In this document: positions 13,923-20,087 of the stretch, in pieces
How positions within the stretch are numbered: the stretch's first letter is position 1
Layout: each line of letters begins with the position of its first letter
Origin: a virus
Virus record (IMG/VR): IMGVR_UViG_3300029908_000145
Location: 1 to 24,425 of that record
Direction: 5' to 3' (one strand)
Length of the DNA stretch: 24,425 nucleotides
Position numbers and translations under genes: made by a program
The notes under the pieces: generated by a model
The model's database searches: none
The model's input: the letters and a program-made list of their open reading frames with translations, nothing else
What the model was told of the DNA's origin: nothing

Positions 13923-14068
13923 AAATCATCTTATTAGCAGTGTTTTTAGCTGTAGGTGGCTGTGCCTGGGCGCAATCAGCCAATAACCCTACCGGACAAT
14001 GGGACCAAGGCCAGAAATTCGGTCAACCATCCCCTACGCCATGTTATGGGCCGGCTGGAAGTTGCTAA
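13919..14068 (+). CDS. Secreted microprotein or lipoprotein, 49 aa
   Basis: 49 residues. MKIILLAVFLAVGGCAWAQS is a clear signal sequence: one Lys, a hydrophobic core, then either a weak lipobox (VGGC, Cys15) or a signal-peptidase-I site after AWA. The mature part is short and ends CYGPAGSC, where Cys42 and Cys49 could form a small disulfide loop. It is the last gene before a strong terminator. Its stop overlaps the stop of the convergent minus-strand gene. A periplasmic or outer-membrane effect such as exclusion is speculative. Confidence 0.6.
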   Translation: MKIILLAVFLAVGGCAWAQSANNPTGQWDQGQKFGQPSPTPCYGPAGSC

Positions 14069-14283
14069 AAGTCGTCATAATAGCCTACGATGACTTGAGA
14101 GGCATCATTTCCTTGATTTTGAGGGGGTGATGCCTTTTTTAATATATCTTTGAACAGGCATAGTAAAGAATGGGAAATATGGGTAGGTTCTTGCCACATT
14201 GGCAGGCGTTTTAGAGGCTTTTTAGGATGCCATGGCATCCATCCACGCGGATCTTCTTTTGTGTAGGGGCGGTCAATTAGCAT
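14065..14283 (-). CDS. Hypothetical protein at the convergent end of the early operon
   Basis: 72 residues: MLIDRPYTKEDPRGWMPWHP, then KKPLKRLPMWQEPTHISHSLLCLFKDILKK and a polar end SQVIVGYYDDF. The ATG overlaps the preceding gene by 11 bases and has no SD, so it depends on coupling. Trp/Pro-rich N-terminus and basic centre, no recognised family. Its 3' half lies over the plus-strand terminator at 14100-14140, and its stop shares bases with the plus-strand stop. This could be a true last gene or a chance ORF; coupling argues mildly for real. Confidence 0.5.
   Translation of the reverse strand: MLIDRPYTKEDPRGWMPWHPKKPLKRLPMWQEPTHISHSLLCLFKDILKKASPPQNQGNDASQVIVGYYDDF
14100..14140 (+). terminator. 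Strong terminator of the ArdC cassette
   Basis: AGGCATCA (14100-14107) pairs with TGATGCCT (14128-14135), extendable by G-U and C-G pairs to about 13, and is followed by TTTTT. It lies 32 bases past the stop of the secreted microprotein. Confidence 0.85.
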
Positions 14284-14464
14284 TACTATGTTTATTTACT
14301 TGTGCTTCAGACATTGTTAATTTAATAGTAGGTGGATTATCAGCCCAATCTTTAATAACATGTCCGATATTTCCTACGACTCCAAATTTTTTACCAGTGT
14401 AATCTTCATGTATATCGGTTATTTTGAATGTAACAAGAATTGTGAATGTATCATTAATTTTCAT
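14273..14464 (-). CDS. Small hypothetical protein after the helicase
   Basis: 63 residues, start ATG 14464 with SD GGGAGGA, directly behind the helicase stop. MKINDTFTILVTFKITDIHE looks like a beta-strand pair, followed by DYTGKKFGVVGNIGHVIKDW, then PPTIKLTMSEAQVNK. The layout resembles small beta-barrel/OB-like phage proteins (strand-strand-GKKFGVVG-strand), but I cannot place it firmly. It is in the replication operon. Confidence 0.65.
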   Translation of the reverse strand: MKINDTFTILVTFKITDIHEDYTGKKFGVVGNIGHVIKDWADNPPTIKLTMSEAQVNKHSNAN

Positions 14465-15805
14465 TTAATCCTCCCATTTTTGTTGATCTTGTGGAATATG
14501 TTTTTTTAATCCATTTTTAAAACAAACCCCTATATAACAACGTGTTTGTTGACCATCAATATATAATCTATTTTTCTTAGGATTCCATCCTTTTTTACGC
14601 ATGTATTCATTAATTGCTTTTGGAAGTAAATATTTATTATATTGATAAATTCTCTCTTTAAAATTTTTAATTGTGACGTATGTTTTTTCTTCAATATCAC
14701 ATTCATCCTCAATAAATTGACCAATAGAATCTTCTTCTTCTTTATATTCTTCAGTGGTATCCATGATTGACGCAGGTGTGGGTAGTCCTGATTCATGGTA
14801 TTTTTTATATCCTTCAATTATCCATTTGAGTATGCCAGGCAATTCTTCTTTTAATTTTAGAGGCAATTCACGATCATCATTATTATCCTCAACTTTAAAA
14901 TCAAATGGGATCATTCTTATTCTTCGCCAAATGCCATTATCAGTTCCGCGTATGTTAGGCTTGTGATTACTTGAGAATATAATTTTAAAGGTTGGCATAA
15001 ATTCAAAAAATTCTTTATGTAAGAATCGAACTTTTAACATATCGGAGCCAGTGAGTTTCTTTATACATCCTTCATCAAGCGTAACATTCTGGTTAGTTTC
15101 TATCATTGAAACTAAACGACATCCTTTAAGGCTTGCAATGTCATTTGGGATGGTATGTTCATCACGTTTAACAATTAAAGTGGATGTAGGACAAACACCA
15201 GCATAATCATTAAATATTTGACGTATTGTTTCTATAAATGTTGACTTGCCATTCCTTCCGTCGCCATTGAATATACACATACATTGTTCTTTGGTAAATG
15301 GAGTAAGTGAATATCCAAGATACCGTTGAATAAAATCTATAATTTCTTCTCTACCTAAGAAAATATCATTAACGAATTTTATCCATGTAGGACATTGGGC
15401 GTCTTTTAAGAAATCTACTTTAGAAATTTTAGTTATTAAGTCAGCGGATGAATGAGGTTGAAATTTAAAAGTTTTTAAATTGATTGTGCCATTATTACAA
15501 TTAAATAAATAAGGATTAGAGTCAAAATTTTCGGCAGGCTCATAAAGATCAGGCTTTGAACAATCAATCATCGCTTCTAATTTTCCTACGTTCCCAGTGT
15601 TTTTAACATGGGTTGCTAATAGACCCTTTTGAGTATCATCACCAGTAAAATTTGTTAAATCCATTATAAGGTTTTCATATACATCCATGCTGTATTTTTT
15701 AACAAGTCCAGGATGTAATTTTTCCCAATATTTTCCATTAAATTCAAAGAAACCGCCCAACGGATCACAGAATTTTAGATTCGATTTGTGAAGGTGGACG
15801 AACAT
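14465..15805 (-). CDS. SF3/D5-type replicative helicase (P4-like), without primase domain
   Basis: 446 residues from ATG 15805. N-terminal D5_N-type region (residues 5-150: FCDPLGGFFEFNGKYWEKL; YLFNCNNGTINLKTF). ATPase core: Walker A GDGRNGKST (181-189), Walker B-like RLVSMIETN (230-238), motif C IIFSSNHKPN (275-284) and arginines IWRRIRMIPF (292-301). A winged C-terminal part follows (350-446). P4-family proteins usually carry a primase upstream, which is absent. ATG 15805 has no SD; GAGAGGAG lies six bases before an in-frame AUU at 15832, so the true start may be AUU (nine residues longer). It unwinds DNA at the phage origin. Confidence 0.88.
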   Translation of the reverse strand: MFVHLHKSNLKFCDPLGGFFEFNGKYWEKLHPGLVKKYSMDVYENLIMDLTNFTGDDTQKGLLATHVKNTGNVGKLEAMIDCSKPDLYEPAENFDSNPYLFNCNNGTINLKTFKFQPHSSADLITKISKVDFLKDAQCPTWIKFVNDIFLGREEIIDFIQRYLGYSLTPFTKEQCMCIFNGDGRNGKSTFIETIRQIFNDYAGVCPTSTLIVKRDEHTIPNDIASLKGCRLVSMIETNQNVTLDEGCIKKLTGSDMLKVRFLHKEFFEFMPTFKIIFSSNHKPNIRGTDNGIWRRIRMIPFDFKVEDNNDDRELPLKLKEELPGILKWIIEGYKKYHESGLPTPASIMDTTEEYKEEEDSIGQFIEDECDIEEKTYVTIKNFKERIYQYNKYLLPKAINEYMRKKGWNPKKNRLYIDGQQTRCYIGVCFKNGLKKHIPQDQQKWED

Positions 15806-15910
15806 TTCTTTGTTGTAGATGTCGTTAAAAATTTTTAACTCCTCTCAAACATCTTTTATTATTTGCCTGTTCTGTCCAAGTTGCCCATTTGCAATTAGAT
15901 AGTAACCTTA

Positions 15911-16042
15911 AAATAAAAATACCCAGGAAACCTTGCGGTTTTGTGTCGGGTAGACAACCTGGGCATAAGAAAGCCGAAGATAATTAAATCTTCGGCATTA
16001 AATATATTTCTTGCAAAAATTTTACGTCTACCCGATTCATAT
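15911..16042 (-). ncRNA. Structured leader RNA with attenuator upstream of the helicase
   Basis: Read on the minus strand: UCGGGUAGAC (plus 16026-16035); perfect hairpin GCCGAAGAU-uuaauu-AUCUUCGGC (15973-15996) followed by UUUCUUA; CCCAGG (15958-15963); GUCUACCCGA (15946-15955), complementary to the first element; AAACC-GCAA-GGUUU (15928-15941), a GNRA tetraloop hairpin; CCUGGG (15922-15927) closing on CCCAGG; and a U-rich tail (15911-15921). It is thus an attenuator whose loop is exactly complementary, over 10 bases, to the 5' end of the same RNA. The GNRA loop and U-tail exist only in the minus sense, downstream of a promoter. Confidence 0.65.
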
Positions 16043-16048
16043 TTCTAT

Positions 16049-16075
16049 ATTATACCAAGGTATAATTGACGTCAA
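16049..16075 (-). promoter_or_regulatory. Promoter and dyads of the helicase operon
   Basis: Minus-strand TATAAT (plus 16049-16054) with TTGACG 15 bases, or ATTGAC 16 bases, upstream, placed just after the stop of the Acb2-like gene. The promoter overlaps two dyads: ATTATACC-aa-GGTATAAT (16049-16066) and the palindrome TTGACGTCAA (16066-16075), candidate repressor sites. Confidence 0.6.
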
Positions 16076-16080
16076 TATAT

Positions 16081-16407
16081 TTATGCTTTATTTTTCTGTC
16101 CAGCCCACTTAGCCCACACAACCACAGCATTGATCTGACCTAACGCCTGGGAACGCTCGCGGCCTTCTTGGAAATTCTCGATAAGGAACATTGAAAATTC
16201 ATAGGCGTGGTTGTTTAAGGCAATTCTTAGATGTTCTGGTAATGGTTCTTCTTCTTTAAACGTCCGGTCTGCGCGTAGGATGTCGGCTTGAACCATCGTC
16301 AAACGAACCATCTCCAAAGGCTTCTTGGATAGTTCTGATACTGGTAGGTCGGTTTGTTCTTGGCTTGAGGGGGGGGTTAGGGTTCCGTCTTGGTGTTGGT
16401 GATCCAT
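16081..16407 (-). CDS. Acb2/Tad1-like cyclic-nucleotide sponge (anti-CBASS/anti-Thoeris)
   Basis: 108 residues, SD AGGAG, TAATG overlap with the upstream stop. Residues 1-60 are a polar tail plus a helix (KKPLEMVRLTMVQADILRAD). Residues 65-102 form the helical hairpin NNHAYEFSMFLIENFQEGRE-RSQALGQINAVVVWAKWAG. The E-(G)RE(R/K)S-AL--(L/I)--A--WA--A pattern is that of the Acb2/Tad1 hairpin domain, known to sequester cyclic oligonucleotide or cyclic-ADP-ribose signals of CBASS and Thoeris defence. The long N-terminal tail is unusual. The call rests on motif recall and needs profile comparison. Confidence 0.6.
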   Translation of the reverse strand: MDHQHQDGTLTPPSSQEQTDLPVSELSKKPLEMVRLTMVQADILRADRTFKEEEPLPEHLRIALNNHAYEFSMFLIENFQEGRERSQALGQINAVVVWAKWAGQKNKA

Positions 16408-16733
16408 TATGTCGTCTCCTTGTAGCCGTGTTGATAAGCGTAATCAAGCATCTCGGCAATTTGTTTTAATGATTTACCATAAACAGTCATGTTTTTCATT
16501 TTCTCATAATCATATTTACCTGTACCATCACAAAATTGACAATCCATTTTTTTGTTAGCAATTTCATCAAATTTTTCTAAAGGTGTCATAGGTTTTTCTA
16601 TTGGTGGTGGTGGACAGCAATCGGATTCTCCAATGCGTCCGATTGATTGTATCATAAAAAATATTGGTATTGCCGTTGCTAATCCTATGACGCAGAAACC
16701 ACAGAATAAACCTTCGTAGAGGTTATGAATCAT
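16407..16733 (-). CDS. Membrane protein with DnaJ-type CxxCxGxG half-knuckle
   Basis: 108 residues, SD AGGA. Residues 8-34 form one membrane helix (LFCGFCVIGLATAIPIFFMI). A Cys/Pro-rich linker (DCCPPPPIEKP) leads to a helix and then MDCQFCDGTGKYDYEKMKN (C65-x2-C68-x-G-x-G), half of a DnaJ zinc knuckle. The end is helical (SLKQIAEMLDYAYQHG). The GT-C-like membrane protein of the same operon (17424-18884) carries two such knuckles, hinting that the two act together. Start overlaps the upstream stop by 11 bases. Confidence 0.7.
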   Translation of the reverse strand: MIHNLYEGLFCGFCVIGLATAIPIFFMIQSIGRIGESDCCPPPPIEKPMTPLEKFDEIANKKMDCQFCDGTGKYDYEKMKNMTVYGKSLKQIAEMLDYAYQHGYKETT

Positions 16734-17253
16734 TAATCGTCCTGTTTAATTCACTTAATATTTCTCTTATTTTTTCACAACTCGCAAAGTATTTATCAAT
16801 GCGGTCGCGTTTCTTATAACAGTCAGCATTTAATTCTTCATATTCAGTTTTTGAAACAAATCCATATTTAAAATCTTCTTTAAATTTTAGTTTTTCCTCC
16901 AAATTTTTAACAAGGCCGTTGGCGATGCAGATTTCACCATACAACTTGTCCCGTTCGTCCTGTAATTTTTGAAACATATGAAGTCCAGATGGCATTTTTT
17001 GTAACGCCGTAATAACTTCTTTTAGACGTTCAATTTCTTTATTAAAAGTTTCAATATCGGCATTTGCGAGGTCAAGGTTAATTTTTAACTGTCTATTCTC
17101 ATTATAAAATCGAGAACTGATTTCACCAATAGATTCGGGAGGCTCGTCGAGGGCTTCGAGAATCATCCTCATTTCATTTAAACTCATATACGAATCACAA
17201 TCACGCCCAGCGGATATGTAAGCAAGTTTAGTAAATGCTTTTTTAATATTCAT
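16723..17253 (-). CDS. Coiled-coil hypothetical protein
   Basis: 176 residues, start ATG 17253 with SD AAGGAG. After a short head (residues 1-45: MNIKKAFTKLAYISAGRDCD and LNEMRMILEALDEPPESIGE), residues 45-120 are heptad-like (NENRQLKINLDLANADIETF, KEIERLKEVITALQ, LQDERDKLYGEI) and residues 120-176 are another charged helix. It should form a long coiled coil or homo-oligomer. No enzyme motif. Coupled with the membrane protein behind it; function unknown. Confidence 0.75.
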   Translation of the reverse strand: MNIKKAFTKLAYISAGRDCDSYMSLNEMRMILEALDEPPESIGEISSRFYNENRQLKINLDLANADIETFNKEIERLKEVITALQKMPSGLHMFQKLQDERDKLYGEICIANGLVKNLEEKLKFKEDFKYGFVSKTEYEELNADCYKKRDRIDKYFASCEKIREILSELNRTINDS

Positions 17254-17256
17254 AAA

Positions 17257-17424
17257 TCACTCCTTGATTATATAATATTGCATTAAATCCAACATATTAC
17301 CAATTCCGTCTCGGCAAATATCAATTTCAATGCCTTCCTTCAACCGTTTTTTTGAAACTTTAAATTCAAAAGATTTATAAGGAATATCACAAGATGGTTT
17401 CTTGATTAAAATTATTATTTTCAT
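17257..17424 (-). CDS. Small hypothetical protein
   Basis: 55 residues: MKIIILIKKPSCDIPYKSFE, FKVSKKRLKEGIEIDICRDG, IGNMLDLMQYYIIKE. The start is coupled to the membrane-protein stop as TGATG, and its own end contains the SD (AAGGAG) of the next gene. The pattern is beta-strand, basic strand, acidic strand and helix. Tight junctions on both sides argue that it is real although small. No family recognised. Confidence 0.65.
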   Translation of the reverse strand: MKIIILIKKPSCDIPYKSFEFKVSKKRLKEGIEIDICRDGIGNMLDLMQYYIIKE

Positions 17425-18884
17425 CACATCCCCGCCTTAAAATCCCTCTCCCACTTCGCCTGTAGCTCTTCTTGACCATAATAATGATTCTGTTCCATCA
17501 ACTCCACATAAGCCCTAGCCTGCGCCCTATCATTAGCTCTCTTAGCACACAAGGCAGCGCCAAACAATAAATCCCAGTCAGTAGGGTTAAACTTTAAACA
17601 CTCCTTAACCATCGTATACGCCTTAATGAAATCCCCTTGCTTAATACACAGGGCTATGTATTCACGATTGACAATAGTATACTGCGGCCAGTTGTAATAA
17701 TGATAGTCAAACATTCCCTGGATATTTTCATACATCCGGTAACTCATAGAAACAAAGCATACATTCATACCAACCACAATCAAACAAGCCCACCACGGAA
17801 GCCACAGGGCAAGAATTACTTGGAAAAATACGTTTGCAAGGACAATATAGCGATCCGCAACTATTTGGGCGAGGTTTCCGATGTTGCACCATTGGAGGGT
17901 TGATAAAAACATAAATATCCCGTAACAACGGATATTAACAGGCAAATAACAAATGCCCACCATAGAAATAAATCCAGCACATATTCCTTTATAAAAATCC
18001 AAATTGAACGCATACGCATCATTCACCCCTTTCTCATCAACGCCCCACCGATACAAAAAGTTATAATTAGTCCTTGTCATAATCGGGAATAACATTTTAA
18101 AAAAATAAAATCCATATGATTTAACTATTACAATTAATCGTCGGGGCGTAAATTCTTTACGTGCAGATTCAACAATAGATCTTTCTTTTTGTTTAAACTG
18201 CGCCCAAAGTTTTTCCTTAAATACTAAAACAATAATAGCCATAAGAGGGATTGAAGGCCAGTACAGCACCGGCGCACAGAAGGCCGTCATGTGGAAGAGG
18301 GGCGTGATTGCGTATAGCGGTAATGCCAGTAAAGTCCAATAACCGCCAGCATTAATACAAGCGACCATAAGCAATATAAGAATAGTATTAACCGCATATC
18401 GCCTTCCGTTAAGCCAGACAGCTATCTGAGTTGTGGTTGATGCACTTATCCAAAGTAGGGCAGCCCATAAGGAATGAAAGTCCGTATACATTAAGAGGCC
18501 GATGATCGCTATTAATGACACAGAAAATAAATGCTCAATCTGGATCCCTGTAATCCACTTACCAAAATATTTTCTCTGCCATGCCACTTTTCCTGAACCT
18601 TTACATTTATTGCAGATGTTATTGGCTTTAACAGTCAGCATTGTACCATGTCCTTGGCAGTTAAGGCATTTCTCGAATGATAGGAACGTACCGCCAGAAT
18701 ACAGGCGATTTGCAATCCAAAAGATAAAATTTTTCCATGTAGGATTCTTTTCCCATAGCCAATGATCTTTGGAAGCGTTTTTGATGGACGCATACCAGCG
18801 GACATCATCGACGATGATGAGGCATTTTAGAGATGGAAAAAAAAGACATAAGGTAAATAAAATGATAACGAAATATGGGTTCAT
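17424..18884 (-). CDS. Polytopic GT-C/TMTC-like membrane protein with zinc knuckle and TPR-like tail
   Basis: 486 residues, SD AGGAG. Residue map: 1-25 first membrane helix, followed by IIVDDVRWY (D26/D27), like the DD of the first loop in GT-C glycosyltransferases; 73-98 an inserted DnaJ-like zinc module (CLNCQGHG ... CNKCKGSG); from 115 to 380 eight or more hydrophobic segments; IVADRYIVLANVFF (about 341-354), resembling the ADRYLYLPS segment of TMTC/O-mannosyltransferases; 405-465 a TPR-like helical pair (FIKAYTMVKECLKFNPTDWDLL, RANDRAQARAYVELME). A lipid-linked sugar transferase altering host surface sugars is the best guess; catalytic function is unproven. A membrane protein of this size is unusual in a phage early operon. 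Confidence 0.65.
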   Translation of the reverse strand: MNPYFVIILFTLCLFFPSLKCLIIVDDVRWYASIKNASKDHWLWEKNPTWKNFIFWIANRLYSGGTFLSFEKCLNCQGHGTMLTVKANNICNKCKGSGKVAWQRKYFGKWITGIQIEHLFSVSLIAIIGLLMYTDFHSLWAALLWISASTTTQIAVWLNGRRYAVNTILILLMVACINAGGYWTLLALPLYAITPLFHMTAFCAPVLYWPSIPLMAIIVLVFKEKLWAQFKQKERSIVESARKEFTPRRLIVIVKSYGFYFFKMLFPIMTRTNYNFLYRWGVDEKGVNDAYAFNLDFYKGICAGFISMVGICYLPVNIRCYGIFMFLSTLQWCNIGNLAQIVADRYIVLANVFFQVILALWLPWWACLIVVGMNVCFVSMSYRMYENIQGMFDYHYYNWPQYTIVNREYIALCIKQGDFIKAYTMVKECLKFNPTDWDLLFGAALCAKRANDRAQARAYVELMEQNHYYGQEELQAKWERDFKAGM

Positions 18885-18885
18885 A

Positions 18886-19026
18886 TTACTCCTGAATGAA
18901 GAAATGTTCTATGACACAGAACATAGGACAATGTTTTTGAGCCGATTCATAAGTTTTGAATACCCCAATAATACAGTTTGAAGTTAAGAATATTCCTTTA
19001 GATATTACAATGTAGACTTCCATCAT
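18886..19026 (-). CDS. Small DUF7336-like protein
   Basis: 46 residues: MMEVYIVISKGIFLTSNCII, GVFKTYESAQKHCPMFCVIE, HFFIQE. The VYIV....II-GVF-T-E-A (strand, strand, helix) and closing strand match small phage proteins of the DUF7336 type. The SD GAGG overlaps the stop of the gene before, and its final codons (CAG GAG TAA) supply the SD of the membrane protein gene, so it is locked between two genes. It is too short for most gene callers. Function unknown. Confidence 0.65.
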   Translation of the reverse strand: MMEVYIVISKGIFLTSNCIIGVFKTYESAQKHCPMFCVIEHFFIQE

Positions 19027-19032
19027 ATAGCC

Positions 19033-19341
19033 TCAAGACTGTTTTTGACCACGTCTCTTGATCTCTCTGTCCACTTCTGACATATCTTTTAGAAGAATAA
19101 TGGATAAAAGATTCAATTCCTGTACCCCCATTGCGTGTAAAGTCTTTTTCGTAATGTCTAATTGTCCTAAGACAGATAGCCCTACACTCGCTTTGAGTTG
19201 AGCAAGGAATGGACTTGATGCCGTAGGGAAAACGTGTGCGATTCCCTCCATCGGCGTAATATATGGCATTAACAAGCCGTGTTTCTTCATAGCTTTCTTG
19301 TATGCTTTGGTGTCTACCCGTCCGTGAATGATTGCAGTCAT
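19033..19341 (-). CDS. Hypothetical helical protein
   Basis: 102 residues, SD AGGAG eight bases before ATG 19341. N-terminal HGRVDTKAYKKAMKKHGLLM, a hydrophobic middle (ITPMEGIAHVFPTASSPFLAQLKASVGLSVLGQL) and a helical end (NLLSIILLKDMSEVDREIKRRG). No recognised motif. An overlapping frame (18998-19435) is also open but has a GTG start inside cspA, so I chose this one for its SD and composition. It lies 59 bases after the CspA-like gene. Confidence 0.7.
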   Translation of the reverse strand: MTAIIHGRVDTKAYKKAMKKHGLLMPYITPMEGIAHVFPTASSPFLAQLKASVGLSVLGQLDITKKTLHAMGVQELNLLSIILLKDMSEVDREIKRRGQKQS

Positions 19342-19400
19342 ATATAAACACTCCTATCCCAAGAATTAAAAACGGCATTAAAATTTCAGCCAATACTTGC

Positions 19401-19592
19401 CTATGCTTTGGTAATATCAACCGCTGCTCTTCCACGATCAGTCTCCGTTGATCTGAACTCTACATAGTCATTTTCCTCCGGCACGTAGTCACGTTCCAAA
19501 GCAGATTTATGGAAGAAGATGTCTTTTTCGCCTTGCACCTTGATGAAGCCAAAACCTTTTGTACTATTAAAGAACTTTACCGTCCCGTTCAT
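19401..19592 (-). CDS. Cold-shock (CspA-like) nucleic-acid-binding protein
   Basis: 63 residues, SD GGAGGG. MNGTVKFFNSTKGFGFIKVQ contains RNP1 (KGFGFI) and EKDIFFHKSAL contains RNP2 (DIFFH). The end, NDYVEFRSTETDRGRAAVDI, matches the classic five-stranded OB-fold of 63-70 residues. Such proteins bind ssRNA/ssDNA and melt RNA structure or antiterminate. In this operon it may help transcripts read through structured leaders such as the helicase attenuator (inference). It overlaps the previous gene by 26 bases. Confidence 0.93.
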   Translation of the reverse strand: MNGTVKFFNSTKGFGFIKVQGEKDIFFHKSALERDYVPEENDYVEFRSTETDRGRAAVDITKA

Positions 19593-19896
19593 CTGAACCC
19601 TCCGTAACTTGTATGATCCCTTTTTCTATTTGACGTAAACGCCTCTGTCTACGTGCTTCAGAGGTAAACTTTGGGTACTGATTACCGCCAACGACATACT
19701 TTTTTGATAGTTTACCTGACGCCGCAAACCGTGTGATAGCCCATTTATTAGGTTTGTTTATTTTGTTGATCTTAGTGGCAAGGTCGGCGACAGATAGATT
19801 CTTGACCACATCTGGCAAGAGCTTTTCGGCTTGCTTGACGGATTCTGGCATTGGTTTTTCTTTTTTCTTGAATAAGTCTAAAAATTTATCAAACAT
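19567..19896 (-). CDS. Basic hypothetical protein
   Basis: 109 residues, SD TGGAG. MFDKFLDLFKKKEKPMPESV is an amphipathic basic start; then a helix (QAEKLLPDVVKNLSVADLAT-KINKINKPNKWAITRFAASG) and a strongly basic stretch (KFTSEARRQRRLRQIEKGII). Net charge is highly positive, which fits nucleic-acid binding. The 3' end overlaps cspA by 26 bases. Unknown family. Confidence 0.7.
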   Translation of the reverse strand: MFDKFLDLFKKKEKPMPESVKQAEKLLPDVVKNLSVADLATKINKINKPNKWAITRFAASGKLSKKYVVGGNQYPKFTSEARRQRRLRQIEKGIIQVTEGSDERDGKVL

Positions 19897-20087
19897 ATAA
19901 CTCCAAATGTCGGTGGGCTGCTCAGGTCATGTATCCCGAAGGACTGTCCAGCACATCCCACCCGTGTACCCGATGAACTGGGCATTTTAAATATCTTCCT
20001 AGGACTTATAACTTTAGTGAGCATTTATGTCCAGAATCTCACGATCAGGGAGCTATAAGGAGCCTAGGAGACCCCATGGGAGTTCGT
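19897..20087. other. Gene-free gap with weak dyads
   Basis: On the minus strand GGTGGG (near 19964) can pair with CCCACC (near 19910) around GCTG/CAGC, and two CCTAGG palindromes occur near 20022 and 20064. A 35-codon frame is open but overlaps the next gene and looks random. No promoter of good quality was seen. It may be a 5' leader of the gene at 19896. Confidence 0.35.

Noticed and set aside
18998-19435. 145-codon minus-strand frame with a hydrophobic N-terminal segment
   Set aside because: GTG start inside cspA; overlaps the better-supported 102-residue gene for most of its length in another frame. An overlapping membrane protein cannot be excluded.
19906-20013. 35-codon minus-strand frame starting MPSSSG
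   Set aside because: SD spacing poor, overlaps the start of the next gene, no recognisable pattern.
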